Notes: generated by a model not told the origin, from the letters alone. A stretch of 64,000 nt of DNA from Nitrospira sp. (GCA_020853775.1 JADYYH010000073.1:47568-111567); one strand, 5' to 3'; positions 30,679 through 40,677 are shown, counted from the first letter of the stretch. Numbers and translations are program-made.

Positions 30679-31476
30679 CTAGCCTTGTTTCGCCGGTGCA
30701 GTCTGATTCGCCTGAGGAGCAACCTGCGACTGCAGTTCCCAGAACCGGGCATACTTGATGAACGTGTAATAGGCGTAGAGACCGGACAAAATGAGACCCG
30801 GCACCCCATCCAGGCACCCCTTACGCCCGACATACATCTTGAGAAATGTAAAACAGGGATGCGACACGAGCTGATGCCATGAGAACGACCGCCCCTGTTC
30901 GACCATCCGCTTGGCCATCAGATCGGAATACCGCTCTTGTTTGGCCAGGTAATGATCGATGTCTCGAAAGGGATACTGCAGGGCGGCGGCCGTCATGTAG
31001 CCCAGTCGTCCATCCAGGTCGAAGCTTTCATGGACGAGTTCATCCCGATAGCGCAGCTTACTTTTGCGGAACAATTGCGGTTGCCGATAGTCGGGGTACC
31101 AGCCGCAATGTTTGATCCAGCGTCCAAGGAAGTAATTCTTGCGCGGCACGAAATACGCGTCGGCGTCCGGGCCTGCGGCCAACAGCCGCCGGATCTCGTC
31201 GCGCAGTTCCGGGGTGGCCCGTTCGTCGGTGTCGAGACTGAACACCCAGTCGTGCGCGGCATGCGTCAGGGCCTCGTTCCTGAGCCGGCCGAACCCGTGG
31301 AAATCATGCTGGTAGACCTTGTCGGTGAACTCGCGGCTGATGCGTTCGGTGCCGTCGGTGCTATGAGAATCCACCACGATGATTTCATCCGCCCAGGTGA
31401 TGGATTCCAGGCAGGCCCGCATGTTGGGTTCGTCGTTGTAGGCAATGACGACAGCCGATACCGGTAGACGATCCAC
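30679..31476 (-). CDS. glycosyltransferase family 2 (WaaE/KdtX-like), tandem paralog
   Basis: SAVVIAYNDEPNMRACLESITWADEIIVVDSHSTDGTERISREFTDKVYQHDFHGFGRLRNEAL. Confidence 0.85.
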   Translation of the reverse strand: MDRLPVSAVVIAYNDEPNMRACLESITWADEIIVVDSHSTDGTERISREFTDKVYQHDFHGFGRLRNEALTHAAHDWVFSLDTDERATPELRDEIRRLLAAGPDADAYFVPRKNYFLGRWIKHCGWYPDYRQPQLFRKSKLRYRDELVHESFDLDGRLGYMTAAALQYPFRDIDHYLAKQERYSDLMAKRMVEQGRSFSWHQLVSHPCFTFLKMYVGRKGCLDGVPGLILSGLYAYYTFIKYARFWELQSQVAPQANQTAPAKQG

Positions 31477-31529
31477 GGAGAGGAGTCCTTTTCAAATCGC
31501 TTCGATGATGGGCTCTTGCCGTCGACTGG

Positions 31530-33671
31530 TCACAATCGGCTCCCGAATTCCCGCCAAGACCAGAGACGGTTGGAATCAAGCGCGACATTTGCCACTTCGT
31601 ATAACGCCATCAATTCCCGGTCGCGGGAAATCGGCAGCCGCCTGCTGCCTGTCTGTTCATCAGGCATCGGCTCGAAGGTCAGCGTGGCTTCCTGAAACGT
31701 TTCGGTCGCGAACGAATACAACAGCAGTCCTTCAGCGCTCGCAAGCCCGACCAGGTTGTCGTACACGCTTGTCAAATAGGCCACCTGGTCCGACAGACAG
31801 TCTCGCACCAGCGTACAGCTCACATCATGGCCCGCAAACGGGCCCATCGCCGGCAGCCCTCCGTTTAACGCCAACAGGGTCGGAGCCAGATCCACCTGAC
31901 TGGCGATGGTACTCACGGTCCGGGGCCGATAGGTCGCAGGAGTCCGCAATGACTCGTCCATCCATAGGAACAAAGGCGATGCGAAATGCCCGGCCTTGCG
32001 CTCGATATCGGAACTCCCCACCGGTTCATGCCGGCCGTGATCTCCCAGAATGACGACGACCGTATTCCGGAGCAATCCCTCACGGACAAGCTTGGTGAAG
32101 ACCCGCTCCAGTTCGAGGTCCGTGTATCGCAAGGCCGCCACATACTTGTCTTGCACCTGTTGCTGGAGCAACCGGACCTCAGGATGAGTCGCGGGCGCCG
32201 CGAAAGGATGATGCGTCGAGAGCGTGAGCGTGGTGAGAAAAAACGGTTTCCCCTCTGACTGGCGCTGCTTGATCCGGTCATAACAGAGGTCGAATAACGC
32301 ACCATCGACAATGCCGAGTCCCGCCCGCTCCGTATTGGCGGGAAAGTCCCCTTCATCCAGCAAATGCTGCAAGCCATTGCGGGCCACGAACGTCTGAAGC
32401 CGGTTCAGGTCCCGATGCTGCCCGATCACCATTTCCGTCCTGTACCCCTGACGTTGCAGGAGGGACGGCAGGCAGAGGTAATCGTGGGCGTAGCGCGTCT
32501 TCATCGCGGCGGCGCCTTGTCGCGGAAAGGTACTACAAAGCGTCGCAAACAGTCCTCTTGAGGTTTGCACGCCGTTTGAAAAAAAGTTCTCGAAATAGAC
32601 ACTATCCTGTTTCAGCCGATCGAGAAAGGGCGTGCCCTTCACCTCCCCATAGGTCTGTCCCAAATATCGGCGATCCAATCCTTCGAGAAACACCAAGAGG
32701 ATGTTGGCCGGCTTCGCTAGTCGAACGCCATCGGGAGACGGCGCAGTCGTCCGCACGAATGGATAGCGGGAGTCGACAAACGTCTCGGTGGGCCCTAACA
32801 GTTGTTGAGCGGTCTGCACGGCCACGTCATAGGGCATGGCCTGGGTATTCGCCCGCCGTTCGATCGGATTGCGTGACACCACCGCAATCCGCAAGGCCTC
32901 GGCGGCAAACAGCACGGGATTCTGCGCCAGCGTGTAATAGACCATGCTACCGATCGGCGCGATGCGAATGCCATAGGGGCCGGAATGGTGAAACCCGGCG
33001 CCTCCGGCCACCAGTGCCACGACCAGCAACGCATTAGCCTGAAAGCCTGATCCCGTCCGCCAGCGGTCCAAAGCCGGCACCACCGCTCGTGAAAAGCTCC
33101 AGTACCACAAGAGAATGCCTGCTGCTTGAATGGTCAGAAACACCATCAGCCGCCAGCCCCATTTCCCGGCCGCCTCCAGCTCCGCGCTGGTCTGCTGCAT
33201 GGCCTGCACGTTCGTCCCCTCCGTCGTCGCCGCCGGCGCGAGGAGATCCCCGATATACTCCAGGAACACAAAATCCATGTGTTGGTGATTGAAGCCGTAG
33301 TACCCCATGTCCACACAGAGGAGCACGAACAGGAGCAAGCCGGCGAGCATGCACCCTACATGAAAGGCGGGACGAAATGAGAGGAACACGTGCCACGGTG
33401 ATTGACGCAAGCCGGACAATCCGTGCCGTATCAACGTGTAGACACCGGCGCCGGCCCCGCCTAGCACGAGAGCGAACGTGGCGGTGATGAAATCCCCTCG
33501 CACACCGACGAGGAAGGTCTTGAGCAGCAATGCCGCCGTAGGCGTCTCCTGCTCGAGTGCATCGCGCAACAGAAACACCCGCTCCGCCATCTGAATGACA
33601 ACGAACAGGATCCACCAGAACAACACGCTCTTGCGGATGGAGGTTCGTGACTCGGCCCCTCGTGGCATCAT
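31530..33671 (-). CDS. LTA synthase / phosphoglycerol-transferase-like sulfatase-fold membrane protein
   Basis: N-terminal hydrophobic segments, then NILLVFLEGLDRRYLGQTYGEVKGTPFLDRLKQDSVYFENFFSNGVQTSRGLFATLCS...VVVILGDHGRHE (alkaline phosphatase superfamily). Confidence 0.8.
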   Translation of the reverse strand: MMPRGAESRTSIRKSVLFWWILFVVIQMAERVFLLRDALEQETPTAALLLKTFLVGVRGDFITATFALVLGGAGAGVYTLIRHGLSGLRQSPWHVFLSFRPAFHVGCMLAGLLLFVLLCVDMGYYGFNHQHMDFVFLEYIGDLLAPAATTEGTNVQAMQQTSAELEAAGKWGWRLMVFLTIQAAGILLWYWSFSRAVVPALDRWRTGSGFQANALLVVALVAGGAGFHHSGPYGIRIAPIGSMVYYTLAQNPVLFAAEALRIAVVSRNPIERRANTQAMPYDVAVQTAQQLLGPTETFVDSRYPFVRTTAPSPDGVRLAKPANILLVFLEGLDRRYLGQTYGEVKGTPFLDRLKQDSVYFENFFSNGVQTSRGLFATLCSTFPRQGAAAMKTRYAHDYLCLPSLLQRQGYRTEMVIGQHRDLNRLQTFVARNGLQHLLDEGDFPANTERAGLGIVDGALFDLCYDRIKQRQSEGKPFFLTTLTLSTHHPFAAPATHPEVRLLQQQVQDKYVAALRYTDLELERVFTKLVREGLLRNTVVVILGDHGRHEPVGSSDIERKAGHFASPLFLWMDESLRTPATYRPRTVSTIASQVDLAPTLLALNGGLPAMGPFAGHDVSCTLVRDCLSDQVAYLTSVYDNLVGLASAEGLLLYSFATETFQEATLTFEPMPDEQTGSRRLPISRDRELMALYEVANVALDSNRLWSWREFGSRL

Positions 33672-34771
33672 GATGCGATGACCTTCCGATAGACCCGCTC
33701 CAATTCATCCACCATCCGGTCGATCGAATAGGACTGCTCCACGGTATGACGCCCGCATCGCCCCATTTCCGCACGCAGGTCGGGATCCTTCAAGAGCCGA
33801 ACAATCCGGTCGGCCAGCGCCTCGGGATCGCGTGGAGGAACGAGAAAACCCGACTCTCCATCGGTGATCACATCAGGAATCGAACCGGTGGTCGTCGAGA
33901 CGACCGGCAGACCGATCGCCAGGGCCTGCATCAGCACCTGTGGGATCGTATCGCCCTCCACCGTAGGAATCACAAACAGGTTCAACGAACGGAACACATC
34001 CAGAAGATCGTCACGGAATCCCAGCATGCGGACATCGGTCGTCAGACCCAGGCGTTCGATCTGGGCACGAATGTTCTGCTCTTCCGGCCCTTCTCCCACG
34101 ATGAGGAATGCCGCCGCCGGATGTTGCTTCAAGACCTTGGCTGCCGCCTCGACCAGATAACGATGGCCTTTGTAGTCCCGCAGGTAGGAAATCATGCCGA
34201 CCAGCAAATGCCCAGGCGGAATGCCGAGCTCGACACGGATATCCTGCTTGGGCGGCGCCGGCGAAAACTGCTTCACGTCCAAGCCGATCGGAAAAGACGC
34301 CACACGATCCGGCGACAGGCCGTCTCGATGAATCAAGTCCTGCCGATTGCGCTCGCTGCCGGTGACGATCACCATATCGAACAGGCGGCGGTACAACAGG
34401 TGCGTGGTGGCATTGTTGTTCAGCGGCGCCGAGATATGGCGCGTGCGAATGACTTTCGGGCGCGGATTGAGCAGGCGGCTGGAGAGGGTGGCGATCCAGC
34501 TGTCCCGTGAGCTGTTGACGTGGACGATGTCGGGGCGCTCCCGTGTGAGCAATTGCCGAAACGCGAGGATAGACAGCGGCAGGCGCCATTGCCGCATCAC
34601 GAACGGCTCCACCAGGAGCCCGCGCTCCCTGGCCATCGCCATGATGGGACTGCGCGGCTCCAAGACCAGCCGGATATGATGCCCGCGCGCCACCAACCGT
34701 TCGGCATGCAGCAGGACGGCCAATTCTTGTCCGCCGACGGCCATGCTGGATTCCGCAATGAGAATGTTCAC
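33668..34771 (-). CDS. glycosyltransferase family 4 protein
   Basis: NILIAESSMAVGGQELAVLLHAERLVARGH...GEGPEEQNIRAQIERLGL. GTG at 34771 overlaps the upstream stop (GTGA). Confidence 0.9.
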   Translation of the reverse strand: MNILIAESSMAVGGQELAVLLHAERLVARGHHIRLVLEPRSPIMAMARERGLLVEPFVMRQWRLPLSILAFRQLLTRERPDIVHVNSSRDSWIATLSSRLLNPRPKVIRTRHISAPLNNNATTHLLYRRLFDMVIVTGSERNRQDLIHRDGLSPDRVASFPIGLDVKQFSPAPPKQDIRVELGIPPGHLLVGMISYLRDYKGHRYLVEAAAKVLKQHPAAAFLIVGEGPEEQNIRAQIERLGLTTDVRMLGFRDDLLDVFRSLNLFVIPTVEGDTIPQVLMQALAIGLPVVSTTTGSIPDVITDGESGFLVPPRDPEALADRIVRLLKDPDLRAEMGRCGRHTVEQSYSIDRMVDELERVYRKVIAS

Positions 34772-35811
34772 AATGATCCTGATGTCCCTACTTGCCCGAG
34801 CTGCTGCTGCACGGCGCGTACGACTTGCTCCGATGTCACGCCCGTCAAACATTCGAGTCTGACGGCGCGAGAGCACTCACGACGAAAACAGGGGCGGCAT
34901 TCGACCGGATTGGACAAGACAACATGCCCCCGGCCATAGGGGCCGGTTTTCACGGGATCGGTCGGCCCGAACAGGGCCACCACCGGAGTGCCGACGGCCG
35001 CCGCAATGTGCATGGGCCCTGAATCGTTCGTCACCAGTACGGCTGCGTGGCGCAACAAACTGGGCAGTAAGCCTACAGGGGTCTGTCCTGTCAGATCAAT
35101 CGCTTTCGTGCGCATGCGCGCCATCACCGCACGTGTCTCGGGTCGTTCCGCCGGGCCTCCCATAAAGACGATCGGGATACCTTGCGCTACGGCCAGGCGA
35201 TCTGCCGCCTCGGCGAACTGTTGCGGGGGCCAGCGCTTCGTCTCCCACCGAGCGGAGACGTTCATCGCGACCCATGGTGACGCAGCCGCAAGACCTGCGG
35301 CGGCAAGCAATGCTCCCACGGCCGACCGGTCTTCAGCCCGGTCAATGAAGTCGAATCGCGGCGCTTTCGGTCGCGCGGCGCCCAGTGCCTCTGCCACCAG
35401 CAGATAGCGATCGACTGCATGCATCGATCCAGCGGGAACGGCCACCCGTTGGGTATAACAATACGGACTGCCTTCGCGCGCATTGGCGAACCCCACGCGC
35501 CGACTGCAGCCGGTGAGCCAGGCCATGGCGCCGCTCCTGAACAGGCCTTGCAGATCGACGACCAGATCGAACCGGGCCGCGCGGAGATCCGGCACCTCCC
35601 CCAACCAGCCCATCAGTCCCTGCTCCACCGCGCAGATCTGATCAACCCCCTCGATGACTTCTACCAACGACGCCCATTGCCGCTTAACCAGCCACGTCAC
35701 GTCGGCTTGAGGAAACCGCTCGCGCAAGGCGGCCAGCGTTGGCATGGCGTGCACGATATCACCCAGCGAGCTCGGTTTGATGAGCAGGATTCGGCGGACT
35801 GGGTCGGTCAT
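34768..35811 (-). CDS. waaC: lipopolysaccharide heptosyltransferase I
   Basis: RILLIKPSSLGDIVHAMPTLAALRERFPQADVTWLVKRQWASLVE...VTNDSGPMHIAAAVGTPVVALFGPTDPVKTGPYG. Confidence 0.88.
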   Translation of the reverse strand: MTDPVRRILLIKPSSLGDIVHAMPTLAALRERFPQADVTWLVKRQWASLVEVIEGVDQICAVEQGLMGWLGEVPDLRAARFDLVVDLQGLFRSGAMAWLTGCSRRVGFANAREGSPYCYTQRVAVPAGSMHAVDRYLLVAEALGAARPKAPRFDFIDRAEDRSAVGALLAAAGLAAASPWVAMNVSARWETKRWPPQQFAEAADRLAVAQGIPIVFMGGPAERPETRAVMARMRTKAIDLTGQTPVGLLPSLLRHAAVLVTNDSGPMHIAAAVGTPVVALFGPTDPVKTGPYGRGHVVLSNPVECRPCFRRECSRAVRLECLTGVTSEQVVRAVQQQLGQVGTSGSL

Positions 35812-35834
35812 TCGGCCACCAGGATAATGCTCGC

Positions 35835-37526
35835 TCAGCGGGATACGTCGGCGACGGGCTTACGCGTCGCATGTGCAATGGTCCATTCAACCGCATGCGG
35901 CAAGTCCGCCGCCACATGGTCCGGGGACAGATCTCGCGCCGTCAGATCAGCCAGCGCCTCCGCCCCGGACGGGCCGGTCATGACCAGCACCGCGCGCGCG
36001 CCGACCTGCTTGGCCAATTCGATATCACGTACACTGTCTCCGATCACATAGGCGCGGCTCAGGTCCACCTGCAATTCGGCTAGGGCCCGATCGACCATCC
36101 CTCGGGACGGCTTCCGGCAATTACATCGATCGTCGGGGTGATGCGGGCAGAAGTACAACCCGTCGAGCGTCACGTCATCTTCAGCCAGGAGCAGCCGCAA
36201 CTTGTTATGGATGGCTTCGAGATCCTTTGAGCTGAAATAGCCTCGCCCCACTCCGGACTGATTCGTGACGACAATCAGCTTGGCGCCTCCGCCTTTCAGC
36301 CTGGCCAGCGCTGTGCCCACACCGGGAAGCAGCATGAATTCTTCCGGCGTCTTCACATACCCGGTATCGACATTCAATGTCCCGTCGCGATCCAAAAACA
36401 CGGTCACTCCCGCCAGCGCCGTGGGTGACAAGGCAGGATTCACGGCTTCCGGTGCACTGACAGGGGGAGGAGCCGCGAGCGGGAGGTGTCGCACTGCCGC
36501 ATCATGGACCTGTTCCACTGTCACACCGGTCATACACCGATGATCGATGGGACATTCCCGCAACAGGCACGGTGCGCAAGAGACCGGTTGCCGGACCAGC
36601 TGGGCCTCGACGCCGAACGGCGACGTCGTCTGCCAATCCGTCGGACCGAACACCGCCACCAGCGGGACGTTGAAGGCGGCCGCTACATGCATGGGCCCCG
36701 TATCGTTGGTCAGAAACAACTGGCACCGCTTCACCAGCGCCATCAATTCCCGCACCGTGGTTTGCCCGGAACAGACGACCGTGCGAGTCTGAATCTGATC
36801 GGCGATGGCTTTCCCCAACGGTTCTTCACCCTTGGCCCCGATAATGGCGACCCCGACCCGCGCCCCCGATTGAGCCTGCGCCTCCTTCACGACACGATTG
36901 ACAACCTCGGCATACCGGTCCGGCAACCAACGTTTGGCATGGCCATAGGTCGAGCCGGGATTCACGCCGATGACCAGATCCGACGAACCGATTCCGGCAT
37001 CGGCCAAGCGGCGGGCGATCAACGCGGATTCTTCGGGCGTGACAAACAGACGCGGCGACGGAGCCTGTCCCTGTCCCCCCAAGGGTTTGAGCAAATCCCA
37101 ATAGTACTCGACCTGATGTCTTTGCGCGCTGCGCGGCGGCACGCCGACCGGATCGGTGAGGAACACACTCCGGCCATCCGTGGCATACCCGAATCGACGG
37201 GGAATGCCGGCCAGGAAACTGATCAGCGCCGCCTCAAACGCATTTTGAAACAGGATGGCGAGATTGAAGCGGTGACGACGCAAGACACCGGCCAGGGTCC
37301 ACTTACCGGTCAACCCCGCATGACGTCCCCGGTCGTCATACACCAGGGTGCGATTCACCACCGGATGGTGCGCCAGCAGATCCGCGATGGCCGGCTTCAC
37401 CAGAAGCGTGATCTCGGCCTGCGGAAACAGCGTCCGCACCTGACTGAGCGCGGGCTCGCACATGACGGCATCACCCAACCAATTGGGACCGCGCACGACG
37501 ATGCGCCGGATCTCTTCCTTACGCAT
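35835..37526 (-). CDS. fusion protein: LPS heptosyltransferase II (WaaF-like) + D,D-heptose 1,7-bisphosphate phosphatase (GmhB-like HAD)
   Basis: One uninterrupted frame. N-terminus IRRIVVRGPNWLGDAVMCEPALSQVR...LTNDTGPMHVAAAFNVPLVAVFGPTDWQTTSP; C-terminus VFLDRDGTLNVDTGYVKTPEEF...VVTNQSGVGRGYF...CPHHPDDRCNCRKPSRGM...YVIGDSVRDIELAKQVGA. ATG at 37526. Confidence 0.92.
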   Translation of the reverse strand: MRKEEIRRIVVRGPNWLGDAVMCEPALSQVRTLFPQAEITLLVKPAIADLLAHHPVVNRTLVYDDRGRHAGLTGKWTLAGVLRRHRFNLAILFQNAFEAALISFLAGIPRRFGYATDGRSVFLTDPVGVPPRSAQRHQVEYYWDLLKPLGGQGQAPSPRLFVTPEESALIARRLADAGIGSSDLVIGVNPGSTYGHAKRWLPDRYAEVVNRVVKEAQAQSGARVGVAIIGAKGEEPLGKAIADQIQTRTVVCSGQTTVRELMALVKRCQLFLTNDTGPMHVAAAFNVPLVAVFGPTDWQTTSPFGVEAQLVRQPVSCAPCLLRECPIDHRCMTGVTVEQVHDAAVRHLPLAAPPPVSAPEAVNPALSPTALAGVTVFLDRDGTLNVDTGYVKTPEEFMLLPGVGTALARLKGGGAKLIVVTNQSGVGRGYFSSKDLEAIHNKLRLLLAEDDVTLDGLYFCPHHPDDRCNCRKPSRGMVDRALAELQVDLSRAYVIGDSVRDIELAKQVGARAVLVMTGPSGAEALADLTARDLSPDHVAADLPHAVEWTIAHATRKPVADVSR

Positions 37527-38586
37527 GGCTCGCCGGCCCGTCTTCCGGATCAAGCCGCAGAAGCCGCTCCAGCCGCTCTTGTCCGGACACAATTTGTGTG
37601 CCAAGCCGGACAGCCCAACAGGCGTCATCCACACGTAAAAACGGTGTCACCTTGTCTGCGTCTTTTTCCGTCGTCACCAGCAGATCCACACCGCCGGCTT
37701 TTGCTTTGGCACGAATCGTTTCCATCATGGCATGGGTATAGTGCACATGGTCGGGAAATGCCAGCGTCTCCTTCACGGTGATTCCCAATTCCTCCACCAC
37801 TGCGTGAAAAGAGCCGGCATTGCCGATCCCGCTGAAAATCACGGCGGAACGGCCGTGAAAGGCATCCCGCGTCCGTCGTTCATCCCCTCCCACGCGCCGG
37901 AATTCCTCTGCGGTGAATCCCACGCAGATCGGGGGCGAAAGAGTCGGGCATGCTCGCACCAGCTGCCGCCAGACCGCTTCCCCTGCCTGTTCATGATCGA
38001 CCCTCGTGATGAGCACCGCCGAAGCTCGGGCTGCCGCCGAAAGCGGCTCCCGTAAGCGACCGACCGGCAGCGCCGCTTTAAGCCCGGCGATATCCGTGGC
38101 ATCGACGAGCACGAGATTCACATCACGGTGGAGCTGGACATGCTGAAATCCATCGTCCAGCACAAAACAATCCACCGGCTGACGGCTCAGCACCCACCGA
38201 CCGAGCGCATACCGGTCCGCGCCGACCGCCACGACCGCATGAGGACAACGGCGTGCCATGAGATAGGGCTCATCGCCGGCCTCTTCCGGTCCCACCAACA
38301 CCTGCCGCCCGTCCGACACGAGCAATTGCGGAGTCTTGCTGCGACGCCGGTACCCGCGACTCAAGATCGCAACGCGTTTGCCTTGAGCCGTCAATCGATC
38401 GACGACATGCATGACGACCGGCGTTTTTCCTGTGCCGCCCACGGTGAGATTTCCGATGCTGATCACGGGACGGGGCAGGCGATGCGTCTGAAACCAGCCG
38501 CGTGTATAGCCCCACTGGCGAAGTCTGGCCGCCAGCTCATACGGATATCCGGCCCATCGCAACCAGGATTGCAGCATCGACGTCAT
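37519..38586 (-). CDS. lpxK: tetraacyldisaccharide 4'-kinase
   Basis: PVISIGNLTVGGTGKTPVVMHVVDRL...ILSRGYRR...VDCFVLDDGFQHVQLHRDVNLVLVDA. Confidence 0.93.
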   Translation of the reverse strand: MTSMLQSWLRWAGYPYELAARLRQWGYTRGWFQTHRLPRPVISIGNLTVGGTGKTPVVMHVVDRLTAQGKRVAILSRGYRRRSKTPQLLVSDGRQVLVGPEEAGDEPYLMARRCPHAVVAVGADRYALGRWVLSRQPVDCFVLDDGFQHVQLHRDVNLVLVDATDIAGLKAALPVGRLREPLSAAARASAVLITRVDHEQAGEAVWRQLVRACPTLSPPICVGFTAEEFRRVGGDERRTRDAFHGRSAVIFSGIGNAGSFHAVVEELGITVKETLAFPDHVHYTHAMMETIRAKAKAGGVDLLVTTEKDADKVTPFLRVDDACWAVRLGTQIVSGQERLERLLRLDPEDGPASHA

Positions 38587-39938
38587 GAGGAACGCGTGCG
38601 CGACAACGCGTCACGCGGATTGCCTGCGGATTCAGCCGGCGTGACCGGCGGCGGAAGAAACGTGGCAATGATCTCCGCGCTGCGCTGAAGCGCACCCTGA
38701 TTGTCCGCGACCACTTGCTGCGCGGCTTGCCCCATCCGTTTCAGATCGTCTGAACTGCCGAGGAGTTCCCGCAGGCTCTGCGCAAGACCCTGTGCCCCCT
38801 CCACCACGCGCCCGCCCCGGGCATTCAGCAAGAGCGCCGCCACTTCGGCGCAATGATCGGTGTGCGGACCGAAGAGCACCGGTTTTCCCCAAACAGCCGG
38901 TTCCAACAGATTGTGCCCGCCGACGGGAACCAATGTGCCGCCGACAAAGGCCACCGCGGCCTCTCGATACAGCAACGCCAATTCACCGCGAGTATCCAAG
39001 ACCACCACGCGCGGCCCGGATACGGAACTCGACTCCGCACTGCCGGCGCTGCGTCGAGACACGGCGAGTCCCTTGGCGCGCACCATCTGCTCGACCTGCG
39101 CCGCCCGTTCGATATGGCGTGGAGCCAGCACGAGACGGAGCTCGGGGAAATCTTCGCACACAGCCTGATAGGCGCCCACGAGGATCTCTTCCTCGCCAGG
39201 ATGCGTACTGCCTGCTACCATGAGCCGCTCGCGCGCACTCAATCCCAGGGCCTGCTTCGACACGACCGTGCCGCCGGCAGCGGCCTGCGGGACCGGCTGG
39301 TCGAACTTGATATTGCCGGTGCAACGGACCCGTGATTGATCGGCCCCCAATTCAACCATGCGCTGCGCATCACGCTCCGACTGCATGAGGCAACAGCTGA
39401 TCATATTCAACATCGTGCGATAAAAATCCCGGATCACGGGCAGGCGTTGCCGCTCGAACGACCTGGTGGAGAGCCGTCCGTTGACCAGGACCGATGGAAT
39501 GTTTCTCCTCCGAAGACTTCGGAGGAGATTGGGCCAGAGCTCGGTCTCGACAAACACGTAGAGGCTGGGCCCGAGTTGGTCGATGGCGCGATTGACCACC
39601 CAGGGAAAATCGAGCGGAGCGTATCGATGTTCCGCCACCCCTTCCAAACGCTGTTCGACCGCCTCCCGTCCCGTTTCCGTCACGGTCGAGACCACCATTC
39701 TCGCCTCGGGATATCGCCGGCGAAGCTCCCGCACCAGCGGCGCCACCGCCACCACTTCCCCCAAGGACACCGCGTGAATCCAGATACAGGTTGTCGCCAG
39801 GCCGGACTCGCGCGGCGGCTCGGGCAGCAGACCCAGCCGCTGGGGCAATCCGCGCCGGCACCGCTGCTTCGCGAGCAACACACCGAGAATAACCGGGGAG
39901 ACGAGGAGGAGCAGACTGTTGTAGAGCAGATACCACAT
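38583..39938 (-). CDS. waaA: 3-deoxy-D-manno-octulosonic acid transferase
   Basis: IWIHAVSLGEVVAVAPLVRELRRRYPEARMVVSTVTETGREAVEQRL; GGTLVPVGGHNLLEPAVWGKPVLFGPH. Confidence 0.95.
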   Translation of the reverse strand: MWYLLYNSLLLLVSPVILGVLLAKQRCRRGLPQRLGLLPEPPRESGLATTCIWIHAVSLGEVVAVAPLVRELRRRYPEARMVVSTVTETGREAVEQRLEGVAEHRYAPLDFPWVVNRAIDQLGPSLYVFVETELWPNLLRSLRRRNIPSVLVNGRLSTRSFERQRLPVIRDFYRTMLNMISCCLMQSERDAQRMVELGADQSRVRCTGNIKFDQPVPQAAAGGTVVSKQALGLSARERLMVAGSTHPGEEEILVGAYQAVCEDFPELRLVLAPRHIERAAQVEQMVRAKGLAVSRRSAGSAESSSVSGPRVVVLDTRGELALLYREAAVAFVGGTLVPVGGHNLLEPAVWGKPVLFGPHTDHCAEVAALLLNARGGRVVEGAQGLAQSLRELLGSSDDLKRMGQAAQQVVADNQGALQRSAEIIATFLPPPVTPAESAGNPRDALSRTRSS

Positions 39939-40677
39939 TACGGACGAGCCCGCAGGGCCGCCGCATCGGCCTCGATCGTCATGCGGTTCAGGGTCGCTTC
40001 CAACTCCCCGCGCAGGCGCTCCAACTGATCAGCGGATGCATCCGACGGAACTGACATCGGCGTGCCGATGAGGAAGATCCCCTGCGAGAACGGATAGGGC
40101 ATGATGAACCGGTCCCAGCTCGCGAAGAGTTTTTTTTTGAGCAACCGAAGGCCATGGGAATGATCGGCAAGCCGGTGGCCCTGGCCAACTGCACCACCCC
40201 CACCTTGGCGACCTGCCGCGGTCCTTTTGGTCCATCCGGCGTCAGCACGAGGTTGCCGCCAGACCGTCCGAGGCGAACCAGCCGGCGAAAGGCTTCGGCG
40301 CCGCCTCTGGTGCTGGACCCGCGCACAGCATCCAACCCGAACCGCGCTACAATCCGGCAGATCAACTCGCCATCCCGGTGCTGGCTGATCAGGATATGGG
40401 CTTTGAGGCCGGGAATGGCCAATGGCATCATCAGTTGCTGCGCGTGCCAAAAGGCAAGAATCGTCCGCTGTCCCTGGGCGAATATTCGGGACACATGCTC
40501 CCCGCCTTCGGTCTTCCAGCGCATCGTGCGTTGGAGCAGCCGAATCACAGCATACCCGACAGGCGGCACTACGGCGACCTTGAGCGCATTTGTCACGCGC
40601 TTCGACAAGGCCTGTTTCTCCTGGGGCAGCGCCGGAGGTCTCTTTGTCAGGAGGTCGTTCACGGCTTCACCTTTCAT
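39938..40677 (-). CDS. lysophospholipid acyltransferase-like protein (DUF374), split by a frame change at an A9 tract
   Basis: Frame 0 from ATG 40677 gives ...TPDGPKGPRQVAKVGVVQLARATGLPIIPMAFGCSKK, then non-homologous-looking sequence to a stop at 39988. In the -1 frame after the A9 tract (40138-40130) it continues KKKLFASWDRFIMPYPFSQGIFLIGTPMSVPSDASADQLERLRGELEATLNRMT... to a TAA at 39940 that overlaps the waaA ATG (TAATG). Confidence 0.8.
40130..40138 (-). promoter_or_regulatory. poly-A (A9) candidate slippery site / -1 frameshift point
   Basis: Minus strand TGC TCA AAA AAA AAC TCT in frame 0 contains A_AAA_AAA. A -1 slip restores the DUF374 reading frame. Confidence 0.45.

Noticed and set aside
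36486-37781. 431-aa plus-strand ORF opposite the waaF-gmhB fusion
   Set aside because: Antisense artefact overlapping a gene with clear catalytic motifs.
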